Shown here in pieces: positions 1 to 11,223 of a DNA stretch of 64,000 nucleotides. The notes under the pieces are model-generated. The model did not search any database and was not told the DNA's origin. It worked only from the letters and a program-made list of their open reading frames with translations. Origin of the DNA: Uloborus plumipes (Eukaryota > Arthropoda > Arachnida > Araneae > Uloboridae); the NCBI GenBank assembly GCA_038373865.1, contig JAXGGA010000075.1, positions 1-64,000 of the forward strand, read 5' to 3'. Position 1 is the stretch's first letter; every line of letters begins with the position of its first letter. The position numbers were made by a program, and so were the translations under genes.

Positions 1-430
1 CATGTATGGGCTCAGCCTGGGCTTTACAATTAGAGTGGCCAGTCGCCTCCCTCCCTCTCTATCGCTCTCTCTTTTCCTCTCTCTCGGTCAGTAATATATC
101 ATATCAATTTTCCAAAACCCTACAAGTATTGATCGGGGAGTTCGCGCAGGGGCGAAAACACTCCGCACACAATCTTCTTCCAGCGCTGGACGCTTCTCCC
201 GATCTGTCGCTCTCTGCACTCGTTTTTGTCAGTCCTTCGTTTTCTTAGCCTTCTCCTCCTTAACTTTCTTTCTTTCTCTCTCTTCTTTCTTCCTGCCGCT
301 TCTTCTTCTTCTTCAGAGAGATGAAATTGCAATTCTCTTTTCTGCTTCTAAAAGTGGAGAAAATACTGACTCGCGGAGGATTTGTTTCGGCCGATTCTTG
401 AGCAGGAACTGACTACATTTGAGGAAAGTG
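1..430. promoter_or_regulatory. CT/GC-rich block, possible promoter or 5' exon edge
   Basis: This block is clearly richer in G+C and in CTCTCT/CCCTCC runs than the AT-rich DNA that follows. CTCTCT tracts (about 50-85, 270-290) are GAGA-factor-like sites, common at arthropod developmental promoters, and TCAGT (initiator-like) occurs near 87 and 230. A long pyrimidine tract (about 240-313) ends in CAG at 314-316, a good splice-acceptor shape on the plus strand. An ATG at 321 opens a 26-codon frame with a hydrophobic start (MKLQFSFLLL) that stops at 399-401. No conserved domain is visible on either strand. The same features could be chance in a pyrimidine-rich stretch; the window edge prevents a decision. 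Confidence 0.3.
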
Positions 431-1526
431 AAGAAGGCAAGACTTAATCATGAAAGAAGCAGTCAGAAAAGATATATTTTTGATTTTAACTGAATTTGTG
501 CATCCCTCACTAGCAAATACGTTTGTTTCCAAGAATTATATTGATTTCCACTCTTAAGATAAAATAGACTTTTAAGTTCCTTACTTTTTTTATATGTCCT
601 AACACCTTTCGATATGAAATAAATATAGAATAACATGCAACATAAATACCTAAAAACGAATGTCTTCTTTGGATACTCATGGCTTTTGATGAAGAGCAAA
701 GCATCTAGATAAAAAATCGCAATTAAAATTAAAGCAGCTTCATGCAGTAATTGAACCTTTAATTTCTTTATTTATTTTAAAAGCATAATTTTCTTTTTTC
801 ATTTTGTAAGCGTGTACAAATAGCTAAAAAGTTACTATTTCATTATACGTTAAGCACAAAATTGAAAGAAAAACTTAAACAACTTCATATAGTAATTAGC
901 TATTAAATTAATTTTCAGCGTGTAGCAGGAATTAGATGTATCTCCGATGCACCAGCCAGTTTGTTATACTTAATGCACTATACTTACTTGTTTTCTGATG
1001 AAGTGCTTTTGATTTTACTTATCTTACTAGTTATTAATTGCGCTATGTATGATTTTTCATCATTTTCAAACCCAGTATACTTTCAAAGGCTTCATTAATT
1101 CTTTGCATGCTAATATAATGAGCTATATAATCGAGATTTCTTAATTTATTTGAAGTAAGAATTAAACCTAACTAGTAAATGCATGGGCTTAAAATGGCGA
1201 TCAGTATAATACAATTTCCTTTTGTACATTGTAATAAAAGATTATGAAACTATTTTGCGACGAAGATATCCTCAGACTTATCTCACCGATAGGATGCGAA
1301 AATCTCCCTAGCATAAGTTCATTAAGATCTTTGAACTTTTACTATAAATACAAACCTATGTATCTTAATTATATCTAACGAGCCAAAATAATAACTTACT
1401 CGGGTACTGAAATCAACAGGTAGTTAATGAAGAGACAAAAGTCTGCTCCTTCATGAGAGTTTAGACGTTACAAGTTTTCATAGTAAATAAAGTCTCAACA
1501 TAGGTAACTATCTTAAAAGATGCCTA
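431..1526. other. AT-rich spacer, nothing recognised
   Basis: Short frames only, no coding signature, no repeat that I can match elsewhere in the window. Confidence 0.6.
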
Positions 1527-1805
1527 GTTGCAAATTATAATTCCAACGATCATGAGGCACTATTACGCAGGGATACTGCAGACACATGTTTCGACTTTAC
1601 AAGGAACGCCTTTTTCAATGCGAAAAATTGGGAGCTTATGGATGCACAGACATCCGATAAAAGCAACGCGAACAGAAGCGAACAGCTTAAAAAGCAAACA
1701 ACGCGGATTATCCGAATACCAATAAGAAAATTTTTAAGCCAAAAAAGATCCAATGGGAAAATAAGCGTATTAGTGCCTCATAAACGTTGGAATTATAATT
1801 TGTAA
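1527..1805. mobile_element. MITE-like element with about 38-bp inverted ends
   Basis: The left end from 1527 (TTGCAAATTATAATTCCAAC) is matched in reverse complement by the sequence ending at 1805. The arms run about 38-40 bp with roughly four mismatches and continue through a shared GAGGCACTA core. The central 200 bp is slightly less AT-rich than the surroundings and contains short frames on both strands that look accidental. Target-site duplication is not clear, so the superfamily cannot be named. Confidence 0.6.
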
Positions 1806-3739
1806 TTAATGCACTAAGTGTCTATTTTTCGTCATGCCTAGTTAGTCTAAAATGGGAAATAAATTGAAGAATTTAAATGTAACAAAAACAAACCACTCTA
1901 TCATCAGAATCAAACATTTTTGTCTCCCCGTACTGTAATTGATGTGCCTATTTTTTTTACATATTGCTCAGTTTAGATTTCCCTCAATTATTTTACGTTT
2001 TTTTACTCACATAAATGTAGGAAACAAAAATATTTGATAATTTCTCAAATGTTGAATTGCCTTGTCTCCTGTGAATGCGTAGTCAAATAAAGGCACGAAG
2101 AGAAAAAAAATGAACGTGTATCGTAAAAACATACGATTAAAGCAGAATTTTTGCAGAACAGGGAGACATTTTAAACATCACCTTTAAATAGCATAAATTG
2201 TGTTTATCATCCATGTATTGACGTAAAATTGTATGCATATGCGTCAAATCATATACATATTACAAACAAAAGCATAAAAATTTTCACTTCAAAACTTGTA
2301 AAAACGCTTTCAAACTGATTATTTGACTTAAATTTTAGAATTCTTTGAAAACATGCATTGGTTAAAAAGTTTAAAATGCCCAAAAATTCACAAATGTGAG
2401 CTTACGTAGGTTCTGCTTTGAAATTAATTTGTTAAATTTATTAACAAATCTATCTTTGTAATTACTATTATTTTTCAGCTTTAGACAACAATTAAAAGGT
2501 GGAATTAATTTAATTTTATAATTACTGTTATTTTTCATTGTTTTGGCAACAATTGAAAAACAACTGATTCATTTCTGTCACACAATGTGAATCGGAATTT
2601 CAAAGCCCTTGTGTAAGATATTAAAGAATGTACATATTCGAATCGAATACAAATTATTTCGTGACACTCAAACTAAATTTATTTTTTTTATAGCTCTCAA
2701 TTTTGTATTACATATTTTTATTGGTTAAAGAACATCCTGTTTGATAAAAACAAAAATGTCTTGAAGTCTCATACTAAGATTTATCGAAAAATTTCGCCGG
2801 CATTCAAAAGATAAATAAATAACAATAAAATAACGCTAAGTTGATGAAGTGAAGTACAAACATTCTCTCAAATAAATCTCTGAGCAAACTGCGACGACTG
2901 AAATGGAAAAATATATTAGTGGAAGAGAAAAAAAGTTTAACAGTCAATGTTACAACTCCAGAATGTTGTCCGAAACTTTCTATTTATTTTAAGCTTCTCG
3001 CCAAAACATAAGCCCTACCATCTACTTTTATTTACTCGAAATCGCGTGGTCGAAAATTGGAAAATAAAACTTGAAAAAGAAAATTAATAAAAAAAAACGG
3101 AAGGCTATCAAGAGAGAAAGAGTTTGAGATAAAGAAAATTTCTATTGGAAACTTTTTTATAGATAGCTATATTTGTGTATCCTTATATATATATAACACA
3201 AAAGCAATCCCTTCATTTTTTCAGCTTTGTTCTTGATTTATGTTTTGGGCTCAATTTTCAAGCCGGCCATCACGTTTTCAAGTGTATCTCTTTATTATCC
3301 GTTTTCGAGTGGTTCTCTACATCCCCACGAGGATCAAAATCTTTCAAGTTGTCTTTCATTTCCTTTATCTCCTTTTTCCGTCTTTTTTTTCAGCATTATT
3401 ATTTTTCTTTTATTATTTATTTCAAACTGAGATTTCTTTGTTTGACATTTGAAGCCCCGCGGATAAATCGACACCTTTAACCGCACGGAGAAAGAAAAAG
3501 AAATACAGTACGAAATAAAAAATTGATGTGAAGTGAAGAAAAAAAGTCATTCGACGAGATATTGTAACTTCTGGCATTCTTTGCAGTCAATTTTTTCCCC
3601 TCTGAATGTGGTCTACCGATGGCTGATATCAATCGGTTTCAAACTGAAAAGAAAAGAAAAAAAAAATAGGGAGGAAATCGCTTTTAAACTAGAGAGAGAG
3701 AAATTTCTACATTGATAAAAAGTAACTCAAAATCGGGAA
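1806..3739. other. AT-rich spacer, nothing recognised
   Basis: Contains a 101-codon Phe/Ser-rich frame (3175-3480), which is what T-rich DNA translates to. No domain seen, no repeat match found. Confidence 0.55.
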
Positions 3740-4100
3740 ATAGAAGAAGGCACTATTTATAAAATAATCTTTAAATTAGTTTAAAAAAACTGAAAAATAC
3801 GCTTTTAGATGCACTTATAATACATCAACATGCAATATAGTCTAGCCTTTAGTATTAATAATAGTATTAAATACATTTATATTTGCAAAACGTGAATACA
3901 TACAACATACATCGATTACATACGAACAACTGAAATACTTATAATACATCAACATGTAATATAGTTTAACCTTTAGTATTAATAATAGTGTTAAATTTAT
4001 TACTTTTATATTTATAAAGAACGTGAATTTTATCTTTTTTTCATTGTTACATACATACATACAAACTAGCATGTGAAACTAATAAAAGCGTATTCAAAAG
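3740..4100. repeat. Dispersed repeat fragment, inverted match to 60.6-60.9 kb
   Basis: The stretch around ATGCACTTATAATACATCAA and the following TAGCCTTTAGTATTAA matches the reverse complement of about 60605-60900, inside the TA-flanked element 60181-61578. A 124-bp segment is tandemly duplicated here (starts near 3815 and 3939) but not in the other copy. The other copy has about 66 extra bases near 60790-60855. AATACGCTTTTA at 3796 and its complement ending at 4094 bracket the fragment. Confidence 0.6.
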
Positions 4101-4929
4101 AAAACTCCTCGAAATTAACTAGCATGACGCAATACATATTTTAAATGTAAACTGTAGCTTGAAATTTTGACATAATGGCAATAAAATAAATGACTATTGC
4201 TGCTGTTTTTGCCTTATAAATTTCTTCTAATGTGCTTTCTAAATTCATCAGATAATCATGATATTATAAATATGCATTACATTCAATAAATAATTATTTA
4301 AATTACAGACGGAACGTTATACGTGTTCTTATGTTTGAAATTTTTTCTGTAAATTTGTTCTTGACAAAAAATTCCCGTAATAGAGGGTCTGCACAAAGCC
4401 TAGTTGTAAGCATTTTAGTTAGATCAAGCACTAAGGACAAAAACAGTATCTATGTCGCACAAACACAACAAAACATAGAACATACTTCTCTTTTATCTCG
4501 TCGTTCTTCAATTCGCAAACTTTCTTCCCTTCACAGCTCCGTTACATCCTTCTGCATCATAAGTTTTCCTACTGCACCCTGTTTTAAGCAAGAAGGAAAG
4601 ATGACTAATAACTACTGTTAAGCGGTATATAATTGCATTTTTCTGTTTTAAAAAGTAATTTTTATCAGCGGCGTTCTTATAACGCATGTCACCCTCTGTG
4701 GTAATTTGTGATATCACTCCCCTCCGCCCGAAAAAAAAAACTTTTAATGTTTTTCGTACACATTAAGTTTGTGCAATTTTCAAATGGTAATATTCTGATT
4801 TTTAGCCTTCTTTGAGGTAAAGTTAAAATAATAATAATAATAAAGTTTTGAAAGGTGGCTTAATGTATCGTAAAAATATTGCTGAGTACAAAAAAAAATT
4901 AAAAATAATTAAAATAGTTAAATACCTAT
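4101..4929. other. AT-rich spacer
   Basis: One 96-codon frame (4331-4621) has no recognisable motif. A short ATA microsatellite lies near 4830-4850. Confidence 0.5.
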
Positions 4930-5699
4930 TGCAAAATTAACAAGAAGTTCTGTCAAGAACTAAACGAGCCTACTTTCCCGTACATCGACATCGGCATTCT
5001 CGCATCTGATCATTATTCTCTTGATTATCTGAAACTGAAAATTATGTCAAACATACCTTTTTAGCACATAGAGCTGATTTCGAAAAGCAAACTATACCCC
5101 TCTCATCAGATGAAATAGACACGTAAAAAGTAATTAACGAATAAATAAAGCTTTGTCGCACCTTTTAAAGAGTGCAACTGTTACAGTTCCTCCGTAGAAA
5201 AAATCCTCCATTGTTTTCAAAATAATAATAATAATAATAAAATAAATAAATAAATAAATAAAAGTACAAAGAGCATCAAAACGTATTTTATCAAAGAAAG
5301 AAAAAAAAAACTCGTCCCTTAATAAAATGTCTCGAATTTCACTTTTAATCGGTTGCCAGTTGTTAAATATAATTAAAGAATAAAATGTTCTCGTGAATGA
5401 AAAATTTTTGTTACAAAAAAAATCGTCTGTAAAAAAAAAAAAATAATAATAATAAATAAAATAAAACAAATGAATAAATAAACAAAAAATCGTCTGCACA
5501 GTCAGTCATTTTTTTTTCTGAGCCTGCATTTCCGCCACGTTTGCGGAGTCGGAGTCGGAATCAAAGTCCTCACAGAAGATTACTCAGAAAAGTACTTTAC
5601 AAACACTATTTATCAAAACCATTTTCTTACAAAGTTAGTTTGAAGGAAATCCGACTTTAAGTTCAGAATCAACATTCAACTTAAATTCCCCGTAGACGC

Positions 5700-6600
5700 T
5701 AATGTTAATTTTTTTTCTGAACGGTTCAATATTGAACGAAAAATGGTTCAAATCAAAAAGCGAAATATGGAAATGTATGGGAGAGCCTCTCCGAGATCTT
5801 TCAAACAAAAAAAAAGTTTATTCCATTCAGACGGTTCACTCAAAAGTTATTAGGTGGGGAAAGGTTGCTTGAACGGTTCAATGTTGAACGAAAAAATGCT
5901 CAAATGGAAAATTTAAATAGGGTAATGAAGTATCCTTGCTGAGATCCTTCGAACAAAAAAAAGTTTGTTCAAATCGGATTGTTCACTCAAAAGTTAGCAT
6001 CGCGGGACAGGTTGTTTGAACGGTTCAAAGTTGAACCAAAAACTGTTCAAATCGAAAAATCAAATATGGGAATGAGCTGTACTCGCCGAGATCTTTCGAA
6101 CAAAAAAAAGTTTATTCCATTCGGACTGTTCACTCAAAAGTTATTAGGTGGGGAAAGGTTACTTGAATGGTTCAATGTTGAACCAAAAATGTTCAAATTG
6201 AAAATTTAAATACGGTAATAAAGTATCCTTCCCGAGATGCTTCGAACAAAAAAAAAATTGTTTAAATCGGACTGTTCATTCAAAAGTTATTAGGGGTGAC
6301 AGCTTGTTTGAACGGTTCAATGTTGAACGAAAAATTGTTCAAATCGAAAATGTAGATACGGGAATGAAGGATCCTTGAAAAGATCTTTCGAACAAAAAAA
6401 AGTTTGTTCAAATCGGACTGTTCACTCAAAAGTTAGCATCGCGGGACCGGTTTTTTGAACGGTTCAGAGTTGAACCAAAAATTGTTCAAATCGAAAAATC
6501 AAATACGGGAATGAGCTGTACTCGCCGAGATCTTTCCAACAAAAAAAAGTTTGTCCAAATCGGAATGTTTATTCAAAAGTTATTAAGGGGGGGCAGACAG
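5700..6600 (+). repeat. 147-bp tandem repeat array, six units
   Basis: Units begin near 5718, 5871, 6018, 6164, 6310 and 6457, each with the inverted motif GAACGGTTCAATGTTGAAC. Each also has GTTCAAATCGAAAA, GCCGAGATCTTTCGAACAAA and CACTCAAAAGTTATTAGG. Units alternate between two subtypes (GTTGAACG versus GTTGAACC; TTATTAGG versus TTAGCATCGCGGGAC), suggesting an older dimeric repeat. Frames read through it because 147 is a multiple of three; these are not genes. Confidence 0.85.
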
Positions 6601-6640
6601 ACCGACCGACCGACCGACCGACCGACCGACACACAAATTC
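6590..6640 (+). repeat. (ACCG)n microsatellite in the element tail
   Basis: An ACCG tract of about eight repeats sits directly after the 147-bp array. The inverted copy has a GTCG/GTCT version at the same place (about 61825-61868), so the microsatellite is a fixed part of the element. Confidence 0.85.
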
Positions 6641-6852
6641 CCCATCTCAATACCCTACTTTCAAATTTTTAATTTTTCGATATTCAATTTATCTTTTTAT
6701 TTTTTTTTACTTGGCGATATTTTTTGGACTTGGCGATATTTTTTTTACTTGGCGATATTTTTTGGACTTGGCGATATTTTTTAGATGCATTAAGCTACTT
6801 TTAATACTTTTTTTGTCTTTCTTTTGTTTTTAACGGGAAAGTAGGCTAAAAA

Positions 6853-6905
6853 CTGGGAAGTAGGATTTTGAGATGAAAAAAATGTGTGTTGGTCAGTCTG
6901 CCGGT
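6853..6905 (-). repeat. Head-to-head fragment of the same element
   Basis: GGAAGTAGGATTTTGAGATG and the following GTGTGTTGGTCAGTCTGCCGG resemble, in reverse orientation, the element's own segment after the array (compare 61799-61850). It abuts the right end of copy 1, forming a short imperfect fold-back. Confidence 0.5.
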
Positions 6906-9711
6906 TTCATTCTGGATCCGTTAACTATTTTTATGTGCCTTCTAGTAGCAGTTATAGGAAGCTTGATAAGTCAGTAAGGGAGGGATTTTATAGGAGTGAA
7001 GCATTAAATAATGATATTAAAGTTAATATTTTTAGTAATAAATTGTAAGAATGCCATGTTATTGCTCCGATTTGAACATAAAAACAAATTATTGAATAAT
7101 AAATAATGCATGCAGACTTTAATATTACCAAAATGAATTAAAAAAGCTGAGATTTGTAAGGGAACAGTATGAGGAAGTGACAAATGAGTAATTTCAACTA
7201 CATTATTAACTAATGTATTTGTATCTAATTTATAAAAGCTATCAAAATAACTTCTAAATACCATATTATGCAAGTCTGCTAAATTTATTTTAAGAACAAT
7301 GATAATATAATGAGGCTTGGTGGACATTAATTTGACCTATTTGCGGAGAATCAGCCATTTGCTTTTCAGAATGAGTGGCAAAAAAAGTAAACACTGGAAC
7401 AATTTTTTTCCTCTCATAATCGGTTCATATTCAGTACATTTATTGCAAAAGAAACTATTTTATAAGAAATTATCACTTAAACTATTAATTCACTTGATTT
7501 TTTTGGCAGCATCCATTTTATAATGCGTGATTTGTATTGCCGATTTTGTAAAAAAAACGTTGATAACATTTTCACGCCTCTTTTTAAGACAGCAATTCAA
7601 AGATATATTATGCTCATGGTTATAACAGTTTTATTATTTCATGAAAACTTATCTTAAAATTCATGCACACCCACCCAGCCAAAAATATGTGTATGGTTTT
7701 TTATGGTATTTTTGACTTTATTTTCCTTCGCCCTTAAAAAAAATCAAATTAAGCGGTTAAAAAAAGCTTACTTAATTGGAAAACACTTCTTCAAAAAAAA
7801 AATCGTGCCAATTGAAAGTTATGTTACTAAAAAAAACTAAAGCTTTTTTTTTTATGGAGTACTTAAAAATCCGAATAAAATCTATTTATGAAATACTCAG
7901 CAAACAAATTATAATTAAAACGAAATTACGACATCAAATATTCATTAAAGACCTGTTAGTTTTCTTTTCTTTCAAGTACTTTAAACAAAAAAAAGTAGGT
8001 AATTTGGTAATTTACATTAACTTAAAAAGGCAAAAAATAAATAAATAAATGAAGAGACAAATAAATATTTATACAAACACTCCACCGTTAAACGTAAAAA
8101 GAAAAACTGAAAAATAGAAAAAAATACTCGGCAAGCAACAGTTTGGAAAAAGGGGGAACGCGCAAAAACAACCCTCCCTGCATCGCTGTTCAACAACAAT
8201 GAAACAGCAAACGTTTAAAAAAAAAACCTTAAAGAAAGAAAAAAAAATGTGAAGAATAAAATTGAAATAAAAAGTTTCCTCGGGAGATTTGAAGTGATGT
8301 TCAAACGATTTTCCCTTTAAACCAATTTAAAAGTGTTGAAGTGGCTTAAGTTGACCTTTTGAATTACTCTCACTTTCTGTTGCTCCCCCCCTCTTCGTGT
8401 GATGCTGCGTCCCCCTTTCTTATGTTGCGACCGAGGGGAAATGTTTGACTTTGGAATTGATACAGGATTGAAAAAGGATTTTATAGCGCGGATTTTTTTT
8501 CTTTTTTGCTCCTCCCTCCGTTAAAGTATACGCTTTTATTCAGCTATTTTATTTCATGTTTTTTCTTTTCTTTTTGAGGTTGGAGGTTTTGTTAAATCGC
8601 GAATAAACTCGGGGATCTCCGGGGTTTATTTATTTTGAAGTTTTTGTTACTTAAATGCTTGAAGATCTGAGATTTAAACGCTATTTATTTTTAGAATTTT
8701 TTCTTTTCAAAGAGCGGGCTCTTTTTCTTAAACTTTGCTTTTGCTGACGGGAATTTTTTATAGTTGCTTGGAGAATGGAAACCATTTAAGAGATTTTTAT
8801 CGGCTATTAACGACAGTTTTCAGCTTTGAAATGTCAAACAGGCTGATGAAGAGCGTAAAAGTGAATAGATATATCTTTCTTACATGCAATTGCTTTCACA
8901 GACTTTCAAATAATTTTTCTCTCTCACCTGCTGCACACTTATCTAAAGTGAAATTGCATTGAAATAAACGCAATATTTAAAGTGAAAGCGTTGTTTTGTT
9001 GAAATGTTCCAATTAGTGGAATAGTTTTTAGTACTGGGAGCATAAAACATACATATAACTGTTAGTTAATTTAATCGGAGATATAACCTTATTTCATATA
9101 TATGCGCAGTTTTTTTTCTGTATTAAGGAATGTTTGGCAAAGTGAAACAGTATAGTTTTTAAATGAAAAAGTACGAAATTTATTTTAAAACTGAACCATA
9201 TTGTTTCATACAAGAATAGAACATTCATACATATTTCATACTAGAACTTGTGCGGATTTTTTTTTTCATTTTTGGTTGTTAATTTATACTTTCAAGTAGC
9301 AATGCAGACTGTAACTTAGCTCAGTACATGGGGTTAATGTTAATTAAAATATTTCTCTAATGAAATATTTTCTATTTGATTACAAAAAATTTTTTTTTTC
9401 TGGGAATGAATGAATAAACTTATAACTAAATAAGTACATGAAGTAATTAATAAACTATTCATGAACTAGTGAAGGATTGTGTGAACTAATTAGTAAATGA
9501 TTTCATTAATGAAAGAGCAAGAATTCATGTGTAAATTAAAGAAATTAATTAACAAATACAGAAATAAATTAAAAAACTTCCCATTGCCTGTATGGCCCTT
9601 GCCGATTTGTACTAAATATTTGAATTCGAAACATCATTAAAATTAAAGAAATAACTACGGCACTGATCATCAATAGACCTAAAATTTTATCAACAATTTT
9701 AATAAATATTT
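6906..9711. other. AT-rich spacer
   Basis: No gene or element recognised. Frames of 60-107 codons (7004-7327 minus, 7776-8048 plus, 8735-8962 plus) are Lys/Ile/Phe-rich without motifs. Around 9398-9575 is a decayed ATTAATGAA/GAATAAAT-type tetranucleotide stretch similar in texture to 51040-51290. Confidence 0.5.
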
Positions 9712-9778
9712 TTAAAAATAATGCTTGCTATTTTTAAAGGAAAAATTTTATTTTAAAAATAGCAAGCATTATTTTTAA
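9712..9778. repeat. Perfect 27-bp hairpin with 13-nt loop
   Basis: Arms 9712-9738 and 9752-9778 are exact reverse complements (core AATAATGCTTGCTATTTTTA). The perfect pairing in otherwise diverged spacer suggests a recent inverted duplication or a structure kept by selection. A similar GCTTGCATTTTGATACACC word follows at about 9824. Confidence 0.85.
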
Positions 9779-11180
9779 TACACCATAAAATATTACTGCT
9801 CAGGCATTGCATTTTGAAAATGGCTTGCATTTTGATACACCTTGATCCATAAAAATAGTCATTTTGTGACTTGTATGAACTACCTTATTAAGAACATAGA
9901 TAAAATAGTGCATATAGGTGATCCTGCAAACTGAGTGAAATATTTTGGCATTTATCTTGTCTCTCATTCCTCTGTTTGAGTCATTCACACAAATTATTCG
10001 TAGTCATTGTAGTCAACAGCAGTGAGAAAAAAAAATACACGAATAAATTTTACTGCACACAAATAAACAGAGCGAAAAAAATATTAAAATTTATTTGGCA
10101 TGAAAATAATTTTCAATTAACTACTAAATTCAGATTTATTTATATATTACGGAATTTATAAGATCCCCCTAATTAATTTCAAGAGTTTTCAGCTAGAAAT
10201 ATTTTCAATTTCATAACTGAAGTTCCGTGCAGATAAACTTAATAGAAATTAATTTTGTTCTTCAACTGTGGAATGCATTCTTTCGTTCACATGCACTTTT
10301 ACTTTCAAGACAGTAAGAATGAACCATTTGCTGCCTAAACAGCGATCACATAAAAGAAACGAAATTATCCATTAAGCACGCTGCATTATTAATTATGATT
10401 TTACCAACTTCAATATGCCAATTACTCACCGTAATTATTTTCAGAAAATTTTCTTTTAAGAATCGGTCGAATTAAATTTTGTTCTGCATGATTCCATTGT
10501 AAGAATCCTCTATAAATATCGAACTTTGATGCTGAAACAATAGTTTTCGCAACAAAAGAACGCCGAGATTCAATCTTCCTTAACACACAAAGTACAACGC
10601 AGTTGCCTTTTTGCTAACTTTCTCTGAGAAATAGCGATGCATTAATTTAACTTATTCAGTCTCTTTCCTTGTTCGCAATAATGTTTCATAATCTTGCTCA
10701 GAGAGTTTGATTTATCCATCGAAATGATGAATGTTTTGCAATGCTTATTTTTCTTTGCCATTATTTTATGAGTTTCTGTATTAATCTATCTCTGAAATTG
10801 ATGGCATTATTATCTTTAATGAATAGAGAATAAGATACCAAATTGCTTTCGCTGTTACGTTTGCTCATTTGGATTTCTTCTTTGCTGGCAGATCTCTTTG
10901 TTTTCAAGCTTGATAGTTGCGCAAAAAACTTTCTAGTCTAATCCTCACTTAACCATCCCCGGAGAATATCAACTAAATTTCCAAGTCGTTGTTTAAAATG
11001 CTCCAAATATTTTAGAAAAATTGTATGATACGGCTCTTCATTATTAAAAGTTTCATAAAAATAATGTCTTCAACGGAATAGGATAAAATATTTATGAAAA
11101 ATTTTGTTTTATTATATTTGCAGAGAATTGCTGAAAACGATCTGGCTGTAGGCATGATTGCTATTATAAAATTATTGTCT

Positions 11181-11182
<2 letters not shown>
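9779..11182. other. AT-rich spacer, nothing recognised
   Basis: No coding signature, no inverted-repeat element and no match to other parts of the window seen. Confidence 0.5.

Positions 11183-11222
<40 letters not shown>
11183..11222 (+). repeat. (GT)20 microsatellite
   Basis: Twenty uninterrupted GT dinucleotides. The 70-codon frame across it is a by-product. Confidence 0.98.

Positions 11223-11223
<1 letters not shown>

Larger units (their letters stand above)
4930..6851 (+). mobile_element. Satellite-carrying DNA element, copy 1
   Basis: About 1.9 kb that recurs in inverted orientation at 61607-63655. The 15-bp sequence AGCCTACTTTCCCGT (4967-4981) and its exact complement ACGGGAAAGTAGGCT (6833-6847) lie near the ends as terminal inverted repeats. 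Homology between the two copies goes about 35 bp further out on the left, through a small hairpin (AGTTCT...AGAACT), so the true left end may lie outside the inverted repeat. Internal order: AT-rich left part, six units of a 147-bp tandem repeat, an ACCG microsatellite, then four ACTTGGCGATATTTTTT repeats (about 6710-6782). No transposase frame is present. No target-site duplication was found, so the class is open. Confidence 0.75.

Noticed and set aside
120..332. Arg/Lys/Glu-rich 70-codon minus-strand frame
   Set aside because: It is the complement of the pyrimidine tract; low complexity, no domain.
5134..5499. Conserved frame starting MQTIFCLFIH in both satellite-element copies (minus here, plus at 63099-63368)
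   Set aside because: The frame is Phe/Tyr-rich from poly-T tracts, and the two copies differ by frameshifts at homopolymers; similarity follows from DNA homology.
5979..6209. Protein-like frames in the 147-bp arrays (also 61787-62008 and 62231-62449)
   Set aside because: Similar peptides repeat because the unit length is a multiple of three; they are translations of a tandem repeat, with no start context or domain.
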